From NCBI GenBank assembly GCA_040384665.1, contig JAZKIY010000046.1, forward strand, positions 1 through 17,352: 17,352 nt of DNA. Reading direction: 5' to 3'. The DNA comes from PCRC01 sp040384665. GTDB lineage: Bacteria > Pseudomonadota > Gammaproteobacteria > Burkholderiales > Burkholderiaceae_C. This document shows, one piece after another, positions 15,057 to 17,352 of this stretch. A model generated the notes under the pieces. It worked only from the letters and a program-made list of their open reading frames with translations. It did not search any database and was not told the DNA's origin. How positions within the stretch are numbered: the first letter of the stretch is position 1; each line of letters opens with the position of its first letter. A program made the translations under genes and the position numbers.

Positions 15057-16136
15057 TCAGGCCGCGCTGAAGCGGTAAACACCGTCCGCATCCCGCGCCC
15101 GGGTCAGCTCGCCCCGGTACCACAGCGCATGCAAGTGGGCGACCGCTTCGCCCAGCGCAAAGGTGATCTGGTGCACGTCGAGCTGGCGCCTGAACATGAT
15201 GGGCACGATGTCGTGGCCGCTGTGGGGCTTTTGGCCGCAGGCTTCCAGCACCTCGGCCAGCCGGTCGCGGTGGTGGTCGTGCAGCTGGCGGATGCGGGCG
15301 TGCAGGCCACGGAAGGGTTTGCCGTGCGAGGGTAGGGTCAGCGTGTCGGCCGGCAGCGGGGCGAACTTGTCGATGGATTCCAGAAACAGCTTCAGCGGGT
15401 TGGACTCGGGCTCGATGTCGTAGGTGCTGACGTTGGTGGAGATGCGCGGCAGCATCATGTCGCCACCGATCAACACCTTCAGGTCATTGCAGTACAGCGA
15501 GATGTGTTCTGGCGCGTGGCCGTAGCCGCTGATGCAGCGCCAGTCGCGCCCGCCAATGTGCAGCGTGTCGCCGTCCATCATGCGCACATAGCTCTCGGGT
15601 ACGGCGGGCACCATGTTGGGGTAGTAGCCGGTGCGGCCGCGAATCACTTTCAGCGCCGCTTCGTCCAGCAGGCCGTGCGATGCAAAAAAGCGCGCCGCCA
15701 TCTCACCGCCAAAGCCGGTGGTGGTGATGGCGCCGAGCCGTGCGGCGTTGTAGTCGGTGGCGCTCATCCACAGCGCCACTTGCCAGCGCGCACACAGCCA
15801 GTGCGCCAGGCCCACGTGGTCGGGGTGCATGTGGGTGACGACCACGCGCAGGATGGGCAGGCCTTCCAGCTCATTGGCAAAAATCTGCTCCCACTGGGCT
15901 TTGGCTTCGTCGCGGGTGATGCAGCAGTCCACCACGCTCCAGCCTTGTCTGCCGTCGATCTCGTCGCGCAGCAGCCAGAGGTTGATGTGGTCCAGTGCAA
16001 ACGGCAGGCCCATGCGCACCCACTTCACCGCAGGTGTTAGCCCGCTGCCTTCGCCTGGTGCCACTTCCAGCGTGGTGCCCAGCGCGGGCAGCGTGTCGCC
16101 ATGCGGGTAGTGGAGTTCGTGTTCAAGGGAATTCAT
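15057..16136 (-). CDS. MBL-fold metallo-hydrolase of the liu locus (LACTB2-like architecture)
   Basis: The 359-residue protein has a complete MBL metal site: H102-x-H104-x-D106-H107 (THMHPDHVG), H207 (GYGHAPEH), D226 (GGDMMLP) and H271 (PSHGKPF). Its last 50 residues or so (RRQLDVHQITFALGEAVAHL...) look like the winged-helix tail of the LACTB2-like branch. No signal peptide is present. The start at 16136 is chosen because MNSLEHELHYPHG is the first Met after the divergent promoter region; the frame stays open far upstream only as antisense of liuR and the thioesterase gene. A LiuR-type dyad ends 15 nt before the start, so it is probably co-regulated with leucine/isovalerate catabolism, perhaps acting on an acyl-CoA or ester intermediate. 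That role is inference. Its stop faces the metallopeptidase stop across 12 nt, with no terminator seen between. Confidence 0.88.
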   Translation of the reverse strand: MNSLEHELHYPHGDTLPALGTTLEVAPGEGSGLTPAVKWVRMGLPFALDHINLWLLRDEIDGRQGWSVVDCCITRDEAKAQWEQIFANELEGLPILRVVVTHMHPDHVGLAHWLCARWQVALWMSATDYNAARLGAITTTGFGGEMAARFFASHGLLDEAALKVIRGRTGYYPNMVPAVPESYVRMMDGDTLHIGGRDWRCISGYGHAPEHISLYCNDLKVLIGGDMMLPRISTNVSTYDIEPESNPLKLFLESIDKFAPLPADTLTLPSHGKPFRGLHARIRQLHDHHRDRLAEVLEACGQKPHSGHDIVPIMFRRQLDVHQITFALGEAVAHLHALWYRGELTRARDADGVYRFSAA

Positions 16137-16149
16137 GCGGGCCCTGGTC

Positions 16150-16178
16150 TTGACGTTGACGTAAACGTCATATGTAAT
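16150..16178 (+). promoter_or_regulatory. liuR promoter containing a LiuR-type operator
   Basis: TTGACG (16150-16155) and TGTAAT (16173-16178), spaced by 17 nt, match the sigma70 -35 and -10 at 5 of 6 positions each. A 20-bp dyad (16151-16170, halves TGACGTTGAC and GTAAACGTCA, one mismatch) fills the -35 and most of the spacer. The position implies autoregulation of liuR. The same dyad lies just upstream of the divergent MBL gene. Confidence 0.75.
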
Positions 16179-16184
16179 CCGGCC

Positions 16185-16190
16185 ATTGTA
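16185..16190 (-). promoter_or_regulatory. Possible -10 element for the divergent MBL gene
   Basis: On the minus strand this reads TACAAT, 5 of 6 matches to TATAAT, without a recognisable -35. If used, the start point would be near 16178, and the dyad at 16151-16170 would lie in the leader, where a bound regulator would block elongation. Confidence 0.3.
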
Positions 16191-16241
16191 GGGACGGCAG
16201 GGCATCTGCGCTGTCGCCTCCGCAGGCACCTCATTCACACC

Positions 16242-16667
16242 ATGGCCACCACTTACACCATCAGCGACCTTGCCCGTGAGTTTGACCTCACCACCCGCGC
16301 CATCCGCTTCTACGAAGACATGGGCTTGCTGCAACCCGAACGCGAGGGGGCCAGCGGCCGCAACCGCATCTATTCGGCGCGCGACCGCACCCGGCTCAAG
16401 CTCACGCTGCGGGCCAAACGGCTCGGGCTGAGTCTGTCCGAGGCCAAAGACATCCTCGACATGTACGACAGCCCGCGCGACACCGGCGGTCAGCTGAGGA
16501 AGTTCCTCACTGTGCTGGCCGGCCACCGCCTGGAGCTGGAGGCACAAATGACCGACCTGCAGGCCAACCTCGACGAGGTGAAGGCCCACGAGAAAGAGGC
16601 CCGCGCCGTGCTGGCCCGTCTGGAAAAAGCCAAGCCCACCGCCTCTACCACTGCCACAGGCAAGTAG
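16242..16667 (+). CDS. liuR: MerR-family regulator of leucine/isovalerate catabolism, LiuR-type
   Basis: The 141-residue protein has an N-terminal MerR helix-turn-helix (YTISDLAREFDLTTRAIRFY, 5-24) and wing (MGLLQPEREGASGRNRIYS), then RDRTRLKLTLRAKRLGLSL, which is very close to LiuR proteins. A coiled-coil dimerisation helix spans about 92-128. There is no metal-binding cysteine and no large effector domain, as expected for LiuR. Its site recognition is supported by two near-identical dyads flanking the gene (16151-16170 and 16675-16702). The ATG at 16242 is chosen; the open frame upstream crosses the promoter and is not coding. Known LiuR proteins control the branched-chain acyl-CoA genes; whether this one represses or activates is inferred (see findings). 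Confidence 0.9.
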   Translation: MATTYTISDLAREFDLTTRAIRFYEDMGLLQPEREGASGRNRIYSARDRTRLKLTLRAKRLGLSLSEAKDILDMYDSPRDTGGQLRKFLTVLAGHRLELEAQMTDLQANLDEVKAHEKEARAVLARLEKAKPTASTTATGK

Positions 16668-16674
16668 TTTTGCG

Positions 16675-16706
16675 TAATTGACGTTTACGTAAACGTCAAT
16701 TAGACT
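16675..16706 (+). promoter_or_regulatory. Thioesterase-liuA promoter with perfect 28-bp LiuR-type palindrome
   Basis: A perfect inverted repeat occupies 16675-16702, with half-site TAATTGACGTTTAC directly followed by its reverse complement. TTGACG (16678-16683) and TAGACT (16701-16706) form a 17-nt spaced -35/-10 pair, so the operator overlaps the -35 and fills the spacer. The predicted transcript start is near 16713, giving a leader of about 26 nt before the thioesterase ATG. Confidence 0.8.
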
Positions 16707-16738
16707 CTCGCCTGTTTTGCCCCCTGCAAGAACCCACC

Positions 16739-17173
16739 ATGTCCGACACCACGGCCCTGTACCAGCGCATTGAAACCAGCTTCCTCCGCCAGGGGATGAT
16801 GCGGCACCTCGGCGCGCGGCTGCTGCGCGTTGCACCCGGTGAATGCGACATTGCGCTGCCGTACTCGGACAAGGTGACGCAGCAGCAGGGCGGTTTCCAC
16901 GGTGGCGCCATGGCCGCACTGGCCGACATCGTGGGCGGCTATGCCGGCCTGACGGTGTTGCCCGAAGGCATGGAAGTGACCACGGTTGAGTTCAAGATCA
17001 ACTTCCTTGCGGCGTTTCAGAGCGGCGAAATCGTCGGCCGTGGGCGCGTGGTGCGCGGTGGCAAACGCATCGTGGTGACCACCGCCGAGGTGGTGCACAT
17101 CGCGGCAGATGGGCGGGAAACGTCTTGCGCCGTGATGCAGCAAACGCTGATGCCCGTGCCTAAAACCTACTAA
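16739..17173 (+). CDS. PaaI-type hotdog-fold thioesterase
   Basis: The 144-residue protein is a 4HBT/PaaI-family hotdog thioesterase, expected to hydrolyse an acyl-CoA thioester in the cytoplasm. The central signature QQQGGFHGGAMAALADIVGG (48-67) contains the HGG turn and the acidic residue D63 in the usual catalytic position. VEFKINFLAAFQSGEIVGRGRVVRGGKRIVVTTAEV (83 onward) is the typical strand region. It is the first gene after the perfect LiuR-type palindrome and ends 25 nt before isovaleryl-CoA dehydrogenase, so it is probably a safety valve for branched-chain or related acyl-CoA. The substrate is inferred from context. No strong Shine-Dalgarno is seen. Confidence 0.88.
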   Translation: MSDTTALYQRIETSFLRQGMMRHLGARLLRVAPGECDIALPYSDKVTQQQGGFHGGAMAALADIVGGYAGLTVLPEGMEVTTVEFKINFLAAFQSGEIVGRGRVVRGGKRIVVTTAEVVHIAADGRETSCAVMQQTLMPVPKTY

Positions 17174-17185
17174 GACAAACCATTC

Positions 17186-17190
17186 AGGAG
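17186..17190 (+). promoter_or_regulatory. Shine-Dalgarno site of liuA
   Basis: AGGAG lies 8 nt before the ATG at 17199 and fixes the start of the dehydrogenase. Confidence 0.8.
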
Positions 17191-17198
17191 ACACCTTC

Positions 17199-17352
17199 AT
17201 GACCGATCTGCCCGGACTCAACTTCCACCTCGGCGAAGACATCGACGCGCTCCGCGACGCGGTGCGCGACTTTGCGCAAGCCGAGATCGCCCCCCGTGCC
17301 GCCGAGATCGACCGCAGCGACCAGTTCCCGATGGACCTGTGGCGCAAGATGG
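17199..17352 (+). CDS. liuA: Isovaleryl-CoA dehydrogenase, N-terminal part (cut by window end)
   Basis: The first 51 codons are present. LPGLNFHLGEDIDALRDAV followed by FAQAEIAPRAAEIDRSDQFPMDLWRKM is the N-terminal alpha-helical domain of an acyl-CoA dehydrogenase and closely follows betaproteobacterial isovaleryl-CoA dehydrogenases. This FAD enzyme oxidises isovaleryl-CoA to 3-methylcrotonyl-CoA in leucine breakdown. It is second in the operon after the thioesterase, with a good ribosome binding site. The active-site region lies beyond the window, so the specificity call rests on the N-terminus and on liuR nearby. Confidence 0.85.
   Translation, partial: MTDLPGLNFHLGEDIDALRDAVRDFAQAEIAPRAAEIDRSDQFPMDLWRKM

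Noticed and set aside
16137..16919. N-terminal extension of the liu-locus MBL protein to 620 residues.
   Set aside because: The extra frame is antisense to liuR and the thioesterase and crosses the operator and promoter. The MBL domain is complete from the Met at 16136.

Overview
The window reads as a chromosomal segment of a GC-rich betaproteobacterium. It is most likely a member of the Burkholderiales, family Comamonadaceae (Rhodoferax/Polaromonas/Hydrogenophaga-like). This rests on gene order (corC-lnt, glyQ-glyS-gmhB-plsC-ygjP type, liuR-thioesterase-liuA), on protein sequence style, and on a short dispersed repeat resembling those I remember from this family. No tRNA, rRNA, CRISPR array, prophage or insertion sequence was seen. 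Genes are packed tightly and most of the window is core genome.

Layout. (1) 1-118: an intrinsic terminator, then a short non-coding stretch. (2) 119-1879, minus strand: a two-gene unit of a FFLEELY-motif protein of unknown function followed by a metallo-beta-lactamase (MBL) fold hydrolase. (3) 1936-4992, plus strand and divergent from (2): a Tat-signal small protein, a large GMC flavoprotein oxidoreductase and a membrane-anchored alpha/beta hydrolase. These look like a secreted or periplasmic alcohol/sugar-type dehydrogenase pair plus an esterase, with no cytochrome c gene beside them. (4) 4993-5237: intergenic region carrying one copy of a 61-bp repeat. (5) 5238-9605: GNAT acetyltransferase, corC, lnt (apolipoprotein N-acyltransferase) and a periplasmic asparaginase. 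(6) 9714-15044: glyQ, glyS, gmhB, plsC and a YgjP-type zinc metallopeptidase, an operon-like run with gaps of 3-15 nt. The last gene carries a second, AT-rich copy of the repeat inside its coding sequence. (7) 15057-17352: the start of a leucine/isovalerate (liu) catabolic locus. It holds an MBL hydrolase (minus), a LiuR-type MerR regulator, a hotdog thioesterase and the first 51 codons of isovaleryl-CoA dehydrogenase.

The liu region has the clearest regulatory structure. Two dyad operators, one a perfect 28-bp palindrome, sit in the spacers of two good sigma70-like promoters with exactly the same geometry. This predicts one regulon covering liuR itself, the thioesterase-liuA operon and probably the divergent MBL gene.

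I did not find an obviously new multi-gene system. The observations most worth checking are the repeat copy translated in frame inside the metallopeptidase gene, the matched LiuR operator/promoter geometry, and the GMC/Tat/hydrolase cluster facing the FFLEELY/MBL pair across a symmetric dyad.
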